Below, piece after piece: positions 12,878-18,699 of a stretch of 18,699 nt of DNA. The DNA is from C7867-002 sp964646515 (GTDB lineage Bacteria > Patescibacteriota > Minisyncoccia > Phycocordibacterales > PALSA-1337). The stretch lies in contig CAZYES010000015.1 of the NCBI GenBank assembly GCA_964646515.1, positions 1 through 18,699 on the forward strand, in the 5' to 3' direction. The translations under genes and the position numbers were made by a program. The notes under the pieces were generated by a model. That model was not told the origin of the DNA. It searched no databases and worked only from the letters and a program-made list of their open reading frames with translations. How positions within the stretch are numbered: position 1 is the stretch's first letter; the number at the start of each line of letters is the position of its first letter.

Positions 12878-13492
12878 ATGAATCGCAATACTACCGCTAC
12901 AATTCTAATCATTCTTGCCGTAGGTATTTACTTTACTGTAACCGAAGGTATGTACGATGCGGTCAAAGAAGTGCGTGCGGTCAATGATCGATATATATCG
13001 GCTTTGGATAGCGCAAACGAGTTGATCAAGGTTCGTGACAAAGTTTTGAGTGATTGGAGAAATATATCTCTAGATGATCAGGAGAAACTCGCCAAGATGA
13101 TACCGAATACGGTTGATAACATTCGTTTGATTATTGACTTGAATAGTGTCGCCGTGCGCCACGGGTTTTCATTGAAAAATATCAAAGCGATCGTATCTAC
13201 TAGCGATGACAAAAATCAATCAGGTGGCAATTATGCTCCAGTCGAAAATAGTACGTTCGACAATTCCTACGATTATGGTTCTGAATCAAGCATCATACCG
13301 ACTCCAGTATTAGATGTCGTCACGGTCACGTTTGCCGTCAGTGCTCCTTATGTTCAGTTCCAAGAATTTCTGCAAGACCTCGAGGCCAACTTGCGTATTA
13401 TGGATCTATCGCACCTTGCTATTGTCGCCAGTGACGATGGTGTTTATGACTTTAACGTAGAATTGAAAACATATTGGTTACGTCAACAATAA
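12878..13492 (+). CDS. pilO: PilO-like type IV pilus assembly protein
   Basis: A short N-terminus leads into one transmembrane helix (about 6-22, ATILIILAVGIYFTVTEG), followed by a coiled coil (YDAVKEVRAVNDRYISALDSAN) and a ferredoxin-like C-terminal domain (VSAPYVQFQEFLQDLEANLRIMDLSHL) typical of PilO/GspM. The middle is Ser/Asn-rich and probably flexible. PilO pairs with PilN to form the inner-membrane alignment complex. It has the ATC-ATG start context without a ribosome-binding site, 62 bases after the pilN-like gene. Confidence 0.8.
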   Translation: MNRNTTATILIILAVGIYFTVTEGMYDAVKEVRAVNDRYISALDSANELIKVRDKVLSDWRNISLDDQEKLAKMIPNTVDNIRLIIDLNSVAVRHGFSLKNIKAIVSTSDDKNQSGGNYAPVENSTFDNSYDYGSESSIIPTPVLDVVTVTFAVSAPYVQFQEFLQDLEANLRIMDLSHLAIVASDDGVYDFNVELKTYWLRQQ

Positions 13493-13505
13493 TAACGTCT
13501 ATCTC

Positions 13506-13844
13506 ATGAACAATCCCAAATCATCAAAAAAGAATATTATTTACATAATTATTGTTGTCGCTGTCTTGGCCACGATCTATTTCTATTACAATGGTCGCAA
13601 CCCTTCTACATCTTCGGAGACTCTTTCGGTAGAGACTAGCCGTGAAGAGGAGGTCATCATCAATCGCATAATGTCTCTATTGGGCCAAATCAATTCACTC
13701 AATATCGATGCCTCACTCTTTGCCAGTCCAAGCTTCCAGACATTGAAAGATTATTCGGTACAGATTCCGCCTGTTGAAGTCGGTCGCGATAATCCTTTTG
13801 CTCCATTGCCTGGGATGCCTAAGGTGCCGGCACGACGTCAATAA
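13506..13844 (+). CDS. Small PilP-like membrane-anchored protein
   Basis: This 112-residue protein has one N-terminal transmembrane helix (about 10-27), a flexible Ser/Thr/Glu-rich linker, a short helical part (EEEVIINRIMSLLGQINSLN) and a C-terminus VGRDNPFAPLPGMP. The RDNPFAPL segment recalls the pattern near PilP/PilC-type pilus proteins, and its position between the pilO-like gene and pilB matches pilP in proteobacteria. There is no lipobox. In an organism presumably lacking an outer membrane and secretin, PilP's usual partner PilQ would be absent, so it may have another contact. It is separated from pilB by one base. Confidence 0.65.
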   Translation: MNNPKSSKKNIIYIIIVVAVLATIYFYYNGRNPSTSSETLSVETSREEEVIINRIMSLLGQINSLNIDASLFASPSFQTLKDYSVQIPPVEVGRDNPFAPLPGMPKVPARRQ

Positions 13845-13845
13845 T

Positions 13846-15588
13846 ATGTCAGTACTAGATATTCTCCTTCAAAAAGGCCTAATTGCCAGAGAAGATATCC
13901 GCGAGGTCAGGAAACAGACGGCGGAAGGTATATCTCTAGACAATGCTCTCATTTCTCGTGGCGTCAAGCCTGATGATATTGTGGTGGCCCGCGGAGAGTT
14001 TTTGAACATACCTGTGCGTACGCTTACAGAAGGTTCGGTGCCTTTCGAAGCCTTAGATTATATTCCAGAAGAATCGGCTTCTCATTATCTTTTTGCGCCG
14101 ATCGGGCTTCGAGACGGGACATTGGAAGTTGGTCTCGTTGATCCAGATAATATGGAAGCTCGCGATGCCTTGAATTTTTTGGCAACCAAGAAAAATATTC
14201 CCTACAAGATATTTCTGATTACGCAAAGCGACTTCGAAAAGGTCATGGAGACTTATAGGGGATTGACCGGTGAAGTGACCAAGGCCCTGTCAGAACTAGA
14301 GACGGAACTGTCGATTGAACCATCTGAAATCATCAAGAAAAAAGATGACGAAATGGACGGCAGTGGTAAAACTGCAAAAAAGGGCGTGGTCGAAGAAACT
14401 GTTATTATCGAAGATGCGCCAGTGGTAAAAATAGTCGCCACGATTGTTCGTTATGCCGTGGAAGGTGAAGCGTCCGACGTGCACATAGAACACATGCGCG
14501 ACAGAGTGCGCGTACGTTTTCGCGTAGATGGCGCTCTGAGTACCAGCCTAGTCTTGCCGACACAGGTTCATAGTGCCGTGGTGGCGCGTATCAAAGTCAT
14601 TGCCAATATGCGACTGGATGAAAAGCGCAAGCCACAAGACGGAAGATTTTCCGCGAGGATCGATGGGCGACGCATAGATTTTCGTGTTTCCACATTTCCC
14701 GCCTATTATGGAGAAAAGATTGAAATGCGTATTTTGGATCAAACCAAGGGCGTGCGCAGGCTAGATCAGCTCGGTTTGTCTTCACGCAATTTGGACTTAC
14801 TGCGCAAGGCTATAGCTAGGCCGTATGGCATGATTTTGCTTACTGGTCCGACAGGTTCTGGAAAATCTACGACATTGTATTCGATCATGAACGAGATGGA
14901 CAGGGAAGTCTACAACGTGCTTTCCTTGGAAGATCCAGTCGAATATTCCATAGAGGGCGTCAGCCAATCACAAGTCCGTCCAGAGATCGGCTATGATTTT
15001 AGCAATGGCTTGAGAACAACACTTCGTCAAGACCCAGACATTATCATGGTTGGTGAGATCAGAGACAAAGAGACGGCACAACTGGCAGTGCAAGCGGCGC
15101 TCACCGGCCACTTGGTGTTTTCTACTTTGCACACCAACAATTCGGCGGGCGTTATACCGCGACTTATCGATATGGGCGTCGACCCTTACCTCATTGCGCC
15201 GACATTGATACTTGCGGTGGCCCAGAGATTGGTGAGTCTCTTGCCACCAGGCGGTGGTGAAGCTACCCCAGTCGAAGGAAGCATCAAAGCTCTAATAGAT
15301 CGCCAGTTTGTCGATCTACCAGAAGAATACAAAAAACAAATTCCATTTTCTGACAAAGTTTACAAGATCAAACCTACTTCAGATTGTCCCAAGGGCACCC
15401 GTGGTCGTATGGCGGTTTTTGAAATGTTTGCCATGGATAAAGATATAGAAAAAGCTATTTTGACCAATCCGGTAGAATCGGAACTATTGCGCTTAGCTCG
15501 ATTGAAGGGGATGCTTACCCTGAAGGAGGACGCTATTCTCAAAGCTTTTGAGAAGAAAATACCCCTTGAAGAGGTCAATAAACTGTAG
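13846..15588 (+). CDS. pilB: Type IV pilus extension ATPase PilB (GspE family)
   Basis: This hexameric motor powers pilus assembly. Residues 1 to about 150 are a MshEN-like N-terminal domain. The core has Walker A GPTGSGKS at 334-341, the Asp-box/Walker B segment DPDIIMVGEIRD at 396-407 and the His-box TGHLVFSTLHTN. The C-terminal part lacks the tetra-cysteine zinc motif seen in many PilB/GspE proteins; only one Cys (SDCPKGTRGR) remains of the CxxC...GYxGR region. I choose ATG 13846 because it lies just after the previous stop (13844) and gives the usual N-terminus. An upstream in-frame ATG at 13774 would overlap the PilP-like gene and add a non-homologous Cys-rich extension. Confidence 0.95.
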   Translation: MSVLDILLQKGLIAREDIREVRKQTAEGISLDNALISRGVKPDDIVVARGEFLNIPVRTLTEGSVPFEALDYIPEESASHYLFAPIGLRDGTLEVGLVDPDNMEARDALNFLATKKNIPYKIFLITQSDFEKVMETYRGLTGEVTKALSELETELSIEPSEIIKKKDDEMDGSGKTAKKGVVEETVIIEDAPVVKIVATIVRYAVEGEASDVHIEHMRDRVRVRFRVDGALSTSLVLPTQVHSAVVARIKVIANMRLDEKRKPQDGRFSARIDGRRIDFRVSTFPAYYGEKIEMRILDQTKGVRRLDQLGLSSRNLDLLRKAIARPYGMILLTGPTGSGKSTTLYSIMNEMDREVYNVLSLEDPVEYSIEGVSQSQVRPEIGYDFSNGLRTTLRQDPDIIMVGEIRDKETAQLAVQAALTGHLVFSTLHTNNSAGVIPRLIDMGVDPYLIAPTLILAVAQRLVSLLPPGGGEATPVEGSIKALIDRQFVDLPEEYKKQIPFSDKVYKIKPTSDCPKGTRGRMAVFEMFAMDKDIEKAILTNPVESELLRLARLKGMLTLKEDAILKAFEKKIPLEEVNKL

Positions 15589-15621
15589 TGATATAAGGTT
15601 TTGCGTATATGACAAAAAGTG

Positions 15622-15627
15622 TATAAT
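15622..15627 (+). promoter_or_regulatory. Leaderless promoter of the response regulator gene
   Basis: TATAAT, with TG immediately before it, is followed by 6 bases and the ATG at 15634. TTTTGC at 15599-15604 is a weak -35 at 17-base spacing. Confidence 0.75.
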
Positions 15628-15633
15628 AAGAGT

Positions 15634-16047
15634 ATGAAAAATAACCACGAACAAACAAAGAAGAAGTTGCTCTTCGTTGATGACGACAAGTTTTTGTTGG
15701 ATCTGTATGCTTCGAAATTTACCAAAGCAGGCTATGAAGTAAAAACATCCGATTCGCCCGAAGGCGGTCTAAGGATTTTACGAGAAGGTTTCAAGCCCGA
15801 TGTTTTGTTGGCCGATGTTGTCATGCCAGGCATCGATGGTTTGGAGATGTTGGAAAAGGCTACAAAAGAAAAACTTGTCACAGATGTTGCTGTTATTATT
15901 CTTACCAACAATCAAGGTGTTCCAGACGACGTGGTTCGCGCCAAGAGGGTAGGCGTTGACGGATATATCGTGAAAGCAGTGACGATTCCTTCGGAAGTCG
16001 TGGCGGAAGTCGAAAAAATATTAGAGACCAAGGAGAAATCGTTGTAG
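15634..16047 (+). CDS. Single-domain response regulator (CheY/PilH-like)
   Basis: This is a receiver domain without an output domain. It has the acidic cluster Asp16-Asp18, phospho-acceptor Asp61 in LLADVVMPGIDG, switch Thr91 in VIILTNN and Lys114 in YIVKA. Its place between pilB and pilT suggests that it modulates pilus motors, as PilG/PilH-type regulators do elsewhere; its kinase is not adjacent. I start at ATG 15634 because an in-frame GTG at 15619 lies upstream of and within the TATAAT box and adds only MYNKS. Length is 137 residues. Confidence 0.93.
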   Translation: MKNNHEQTKKKLLFVDDDKFLLDLYASKFTKAGYEVKTSDSPEGGLRILREGFKPDVLLADVVMPGIDGLEMLEKATKEKLVTDVAVIILTNNQGVPDDVVRAKRVGVDGYIVKAVTIPSEVVAEVEKILETKEKSL

Positions 16048-16062
16048 TTTATAAAATAATAT

Positions 16063-16091
16063 CCGTATTTTGGCTCTTACGGAAATAAAAT
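16063..16091 (+). promoter_or_regulatory. Short hairpin and -10-like box before pilT
   Basis: CCGTA (16063-16067) and TACGG (16078-16082) can form a 5-bp stem. TAAAAT follows at 16086-16091, 8 bases before the pilT ATG. There is no T-run for termination on the plus strand. The TAAAAT is a candidate -10 box with near-leaderless spacing. Confidence 0.35.
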
Positions 16092-16099
16092 CATAAAAA

Positions 16100-17158
16100 A
16101 TGGACTATAAAAAAGAGATTGATGATTTGGTAAATTTGATCTTGAAAGAAAATGCTTCGGATCTACATTTGTCTGCTGGTCGCAGACCGGTGATTCGTTC
16201 TAGTGGCAATCTGGTACCACTAACAAAAAAACCACTATTGACGGCTGTAGATATGAGTGGATTTTGCAATATCTTTTTGTCGCCAGCCAATAAAGAAATT
16301 TTGGAAAAAGAGAAGAATGTCGATTTTTCATACAGTTTAACCAATGCCCGTTTCCGTGGTAACGCTTATTACCATCAGGGAGTTATCTCGATTGCCTTGA
16401 GGCTGATTCCAAAAGTGATTCGACCATTGTCTGACCTCAATTTACCGCCTATTTTGGAGTCTTTTACCAGAAAGGCACAGGGCTTTTTTCTGGTGGTAGG
16501 ACCGATCGGTGTTGGCAAGACTACGACTTTGGCGGCAATGATCGAACTTATCAACCAGACCCGCTCGGAACATATCATGACCATCGAGGATCCGATCGAG
16601 TATCTTTTTGAATCGAAAAAATCCGTCATCGATCAACGTGAAGTCCGTATTGACACGCCAGATTTTTCCAATGCTTTGACGGCTATGTTTCGCGAGGATA
16701 TAGATGTCTGTATGTTGGGCGAGATGCGCGATACTAACACGATCGCCACGGCGGTTACGGCGGCGGAGACTGGTCACCTGATCTTTTCTACTTTGCATAC
16801 CAACAACGCTTCGCAGACTATCGACCGTATCATAGATTCATTTCCTCCAAATCAGCAAGATCAGATACGTGTACAATTGGCGGCATCTCTCATGGGTATT
16901 TTCTCGCAACGTTTGGTAACTAGGGTTTCTGGTGGCCTCATTCCTGCTTATGAGCTTTTGATCAATAACAACGCTGTTTCCAATCTGATCCGCGAGCGCC
17001 GTACTCACGAATTGAATTCAGTGATAGAGACGAGTTCGCAAGAGGGAATGATTGACATGAATCGTTCTTTGGCAGAGTTGGTGCGATTGGGCGAGATTAC
17101 AGTAGAGAATGCGTATATGCATTCGCTCAATCCGAAGACCTTGGACAGGATGATCTAG
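16100..17158 (+). CDS. pilT: Type IV pilus retraction ATPase PilT
   Basis: This motor depolymerises the pilus for twitching and DNA uptake. It is 352 residues, shorter than PilB and without a MshEN domain. It starts with the PilT-type segment ASDLHLSAGRRPVIRSSGNL. Walker A is GPIGVGKTT at 134-142 (Ile and Val replace the usual Thr and Ser). LGEMRDTNTIATAVTAAETGHL and STLHTNNASQTIDRIIDSFPPNQQDQIR are classical PilT signatures, which separate it from a second PilB. It lies 52 bases after the response regulator gene. Confidence 0.95.
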   Translation: MDYKKEIDDLVNLILKENASDLHLSAGRRPVIRSSGNLVPLTKKPLLTAVDMSGFCNIFLSPANKEILEKEKNVDFSYSLTNARFRGNAYYHQGVISIALRLIPKVIRPLSDLNLPPILESFTRKAQGFFLVVGPIGVGKTTTLAAMIELINQTRSEHIMTIEDPIEYLFESKKSVIDQREVRIDTPDFSNALTAMFREDIDVCMLGEMRDTNTIATAVTAAETGHLIFSTLHTNNASQTIDRIIDSFPPNQQDQIRVQLAASLMGIFSQRLVTRVSGGLIPAYELLINNNAVSNLIRERRTHELNSVIETSSQEGMIDMNRSLAELVRLGEITVENAYMHSLNPKTLDRMI

Positions 17159-17202
17159 TCTTTCGTTATCAACAAAAAGGGGAATGATGAAATAATATAG
17201 TG

Positions 17203-17208
17203 TATAAT
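17203..17208 (+). promoter_or_regulatory. Leaderless promoter of pilC
   Basis: TATAAT preceded by TG is followed by 7 bases and the ATG at 17216. No ribosome-binding site is seen. Confidence 0.72.
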
Positions 17209-17215
17209 ATATAGT

Positions 17216-18427
17216 ATGCTCTTCAACTACGAAGCAATCGACAATACTGGAGCCAAGAAAGTCGGCGCGATTGACGCCATCAATGTTGATATTGCCATTT
17301 CTTCACTGCAGAGGCGAGGATTGGTTCTTTCTTCTATCAAAGAGGCCGATGCTCCTTCTTCGTTTTTGGCCAAGAATATTTCTTTTTTTGATCGCGTTTC
17401 CGGTAAAGACATTGTAATCCTTTCTAGACAACTTTCGACTTTGTTCGAAGCACAAGTCTCGGCTTTGCGTATTTTCCGTTTGCTTGCTAGTGAGACGGAA
17501 AACCGGATATTGGGTAGCAAGTTGCAGACTATTGCCGATGATATACAGAGTGGTAGCTCTATTTCACAGGCTTTGGCCAAGCATCCCAAAATCTTCAGTC
17601 CATTTTATGTGAATATGGTCAAAGCGGGTGAAGAATCTGGCAAACTGAATGAGACTTTCTTGTATTTGGCCGAATATCTAGATAGGACTTTTGAACTTTC
17701 TTCCAAGGTCCGAGGCGCGCTCATATATCCGGCATTCGTCGTGGTTACTTTCTTTGTGGTGATGATTCTCATGTTTACCATGGTTATCCCCAAGATCCAA
17801 CCTATTATCGAAGAATCTGGCGCCGATATTCCTGTATATACGCAAGTGATCATGGGTATTAGTAACTTTCTAGTAAGTTACGGATTTGTGATCTTGGGTA
17901 TTGCCATTGTCATTGGATTTTTTGTCGTGCGCTTCATCCGTACGCCTGCCGGCAAAACGGCTTTCGACAATTTCAAACTTAATATCCCATATTTCAGTTC
18001 ATTGTACAGAAAACTCTATCTTTCTCGTCTGGCTGATAATACCAATACGATGTTGAGTGCCGGTATCCCGATCGTGCGTACTCTGGAGTTGACCTCGACT
18101 GTTGTCAATAACAAAGTTTATGAAGATATTCTCAGTCAAGCGGTAGAATCGGTAAAAGGTGGCAAGACTCTTTCGGAGTCGCTATCTAACAATCCTGTTC
18201 TGATTCCTGGTATTATGGTACAGATGATCAAAGTTGGTGAAGAGACTGGGGAAGTTGGTTCCATATTGAAGACTTTGGCGAAATTTTATACTCGTGAGGT
18301 TACCACGGCAGTCGATTCGGTCGTCTCTCTCATCGAGCCTGCCATGATCGTTGCTCTGGGTGGTGGCGTGGCAGTGCTCTTGGCTTCAGTTTTGATGCCT
18401 ATTTATAATATTGCTGGCGCGCAGTAA
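17216..18427 (+). CDS. pilC: Type IV pilus inner-membrane platform protein PilC (GspF family)
   Basis: PilC is the polytopic platform through which PilB and PilT act on pilin. The two repeated GspF cytoplasmic domains are visible. The first has LSRQLSTLFEAQVSALRIFRLL and MVKAGEESGKLNETFLYLAEYL; the second has LADNTNTMLSAGIPIVRTLELT and MIKVGEETGEVGSILKTLAKFY. Transmembrane segments lie at about 167-190, 213-233 and 372-395. The length of 403 residues is normal. It has its own leaderless promoter after pilT and is followed by a pilin gene, a common arrangement. Confidence 0.96.
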   Translation: MLFNYEAIDNTGAKKVGAIDAINVDIAISSLQRRGLVLSSIKEADAPSSFLAKNISFFDRVSGKDIVILSRQLSTLFEAQVSALRIFRLLASETENRILGSKLQTIADDIQSGSSISQALAKHPKIFSPFYVNMVKAGEESGKLNETFLYLAEYLDRTFELSSKVRGALIYPAFVVVTFFVVMILMFTMVIPKIQPIIEESGADIPVYTQVIMGISNFLVSYGFVILGIAIVIGFFVVRFIRTPAGKTAFDNFKLNIPYFSSLYRKLYLSRLADNTNTMLSAGIPIVRTLELTSTVVNNKVYEDILSQAVESVKGGKTLSESLSNNPVLIPGIMVQMIKVGEETGEVGSILKTLAKFYTREVTTAVDSVVSLIEPAMIVALGGGVAVLLASVLMPIYNIAGAQ

Positions 18428-18535
18428 TGTGACCAGAACAGGGCTAGTACATTTAAAAAACTTAGGTCGGAGGTGGTTTGGGGCAATAAACATGTTATCC
18501 ACAGGCTTTGTTGCTTGCTAGGCTTGTTTAAGTGT

Positions 18536-18541
18536 TATAAT
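18536..18541 (+). promoter_or_regulatory. Promoter -10 box of the terminal pilin gene
   Basis: TATAAT lies 78 bases before the pilin ATG, implying an untranslated leader of about 70 bases, exceptional in this window. The leader contains a small ACCT/AGGT stem around a T-run near 18552-18564. A second TATAAT at 18614-18619 directly abuts the ATG and is too close to serve. A longer leader may help stability of a highly expressed pilin mRNA. Confidence 0.5.
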
Positions 18542-18619
18542 TGTACCAACAACCTTTTTAGGTCGTTAATTAAGGGTTATTATTAATAGTCTAAGTTTAT
18601 TAGTTAGTTAATTTATAAT

Positions 18620-18699
18620 ATGAAAAAGTATAATAAAGGTTTCACGCTTATTGAGTTGCTGGTTGTCATAGCGATTATTGGTATATTGGCTAGTGTTGT
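18620..18699 (+). CDS. Type IV pilin, N-terminus only (cut by window end)
   Basis: The 26 visible codons encode MKKYNKG followed by FTLIELLVVIAIIGILASV, a textbook class III signal. The prepilin peptidase site is after Gly7, with Glu at mature position 5 and the hydrophobic helix beyond. The gene follows pilC, so it is probably a major or minor pilin of this pilus. The head domain lies outside the window. Confidence 0.93.
   Translation, partial: MKKYNKGFTLIELLVVIAIIGILASV

Noticed and set aside
13774..13845. Upstream ATG for pilB
   Set aside because: It would overlap the PilP-like gene out of frame and add a non-homologous N-terminus; ATG 13846 follows the previous stop by one base.
15619..15633. 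GTG start for the response regulator
   Set aside because: It lies upstream of and overlaps the -10 box; ATG 15634 is placed for leaderless initiation.
18495..18503. TTATCCACA, a perfect DnaA-box consensus
   Set aside because: It is a single copy with no clustered boxes, AT-rich unwinding element or dnaA/dnaN nearby, so it does not support an origin.
1..18699. UGA recoding as in Gracilibacteria/SR1
   Set aside because: tyrS, comF, pilM and the synthetase all end normally at TGA, and no gene needs TGA read-through.

Overview
The window looks like a chromosomal segment of a Candidate Phyla Radiation bacterium (Patescibacteria, most likely the Parcubacteria group). This is inferred from gene content: a compact type IV pilus cluster, a small membrane protein resembling DUF5652, separate coaC and coaB genes, a ComF without a zinc finger, almost no Shine-Dalgarno sites, and start codons placed 6-7 bases after a TATAAT hexamer. 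TGA is used as an ordinary stop (tyrS, pilM and others), so the recoded Gracilibacteria/SR1 lineages are unlikely. No rRNA, tRNA, CRISPR array, insertion sequence or integrase was seen.

Region 1 (1-3926) is the striking part: a compact, apparently undescribed RiPP locus of azol(in)e type. One 736-residue protein joins a probable leader-binding RRE/PqqD-like domain, a SagB-like flavin dehydrogenase domain and a YcaO cyclodehydratase domain. It is followed by two tiny precursor genes, too short for normal gene callers (41 and 43 residues). Their first 18 residues are identical; their C-terminal cores differ but share the motif [TA]C[TS]GG[HG]TCG. Each precursor is followed by a hairpin terminator, a leaderless promoter and a DUF2268-like Zn-peptidase gene. 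The second peptidase is intact (HELHH). The first stops right after the active-site position, with its zinc ligands replaced. A 167-bp perfect direct repeat (2290-2456 = 2927-3093) carries the last 25 codons of the synthetase gene, the intergenic region and the constant leader. The layout is therefore constant block / variable core + peptidase / constant block / variable core + peptidase. Recombination across the repeat would delete 637 bp and place core 2 and the intact peptidase directly behind the synthetase, suggesting a cassette-exchange system for the peptide product.

Region 2 (4015-7613) is housekeeping and signalling: coaC and coaB, a transglutaminase-like cysteine protein overlapping coaB by 14 nt, and a multi-pass membrane histidine kinase. 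Region 3 (7614-10917) holds a small one-helix ORF, a pilin-like protein fused to a LamG/concanavalin-like domain, a DUF5652-like membrane protein overlapping tyrS by 4 nt, and comF in convergent orientation to tyrS with the two stop codons back to back.

Region 4 (10918-18699) is a type IV pilus cluster: pilM, pilN-like, pilO-like, a small PilP-like protein, pilB, a CheY-like response regulator, pilT, pilC and the start of a pilin gene cut by the window edge. PilM/N/O/P-like would form the inner assembly platform with PilC. PilB would power extension and PilT retraction. The receiver protein probably tunes the motor.
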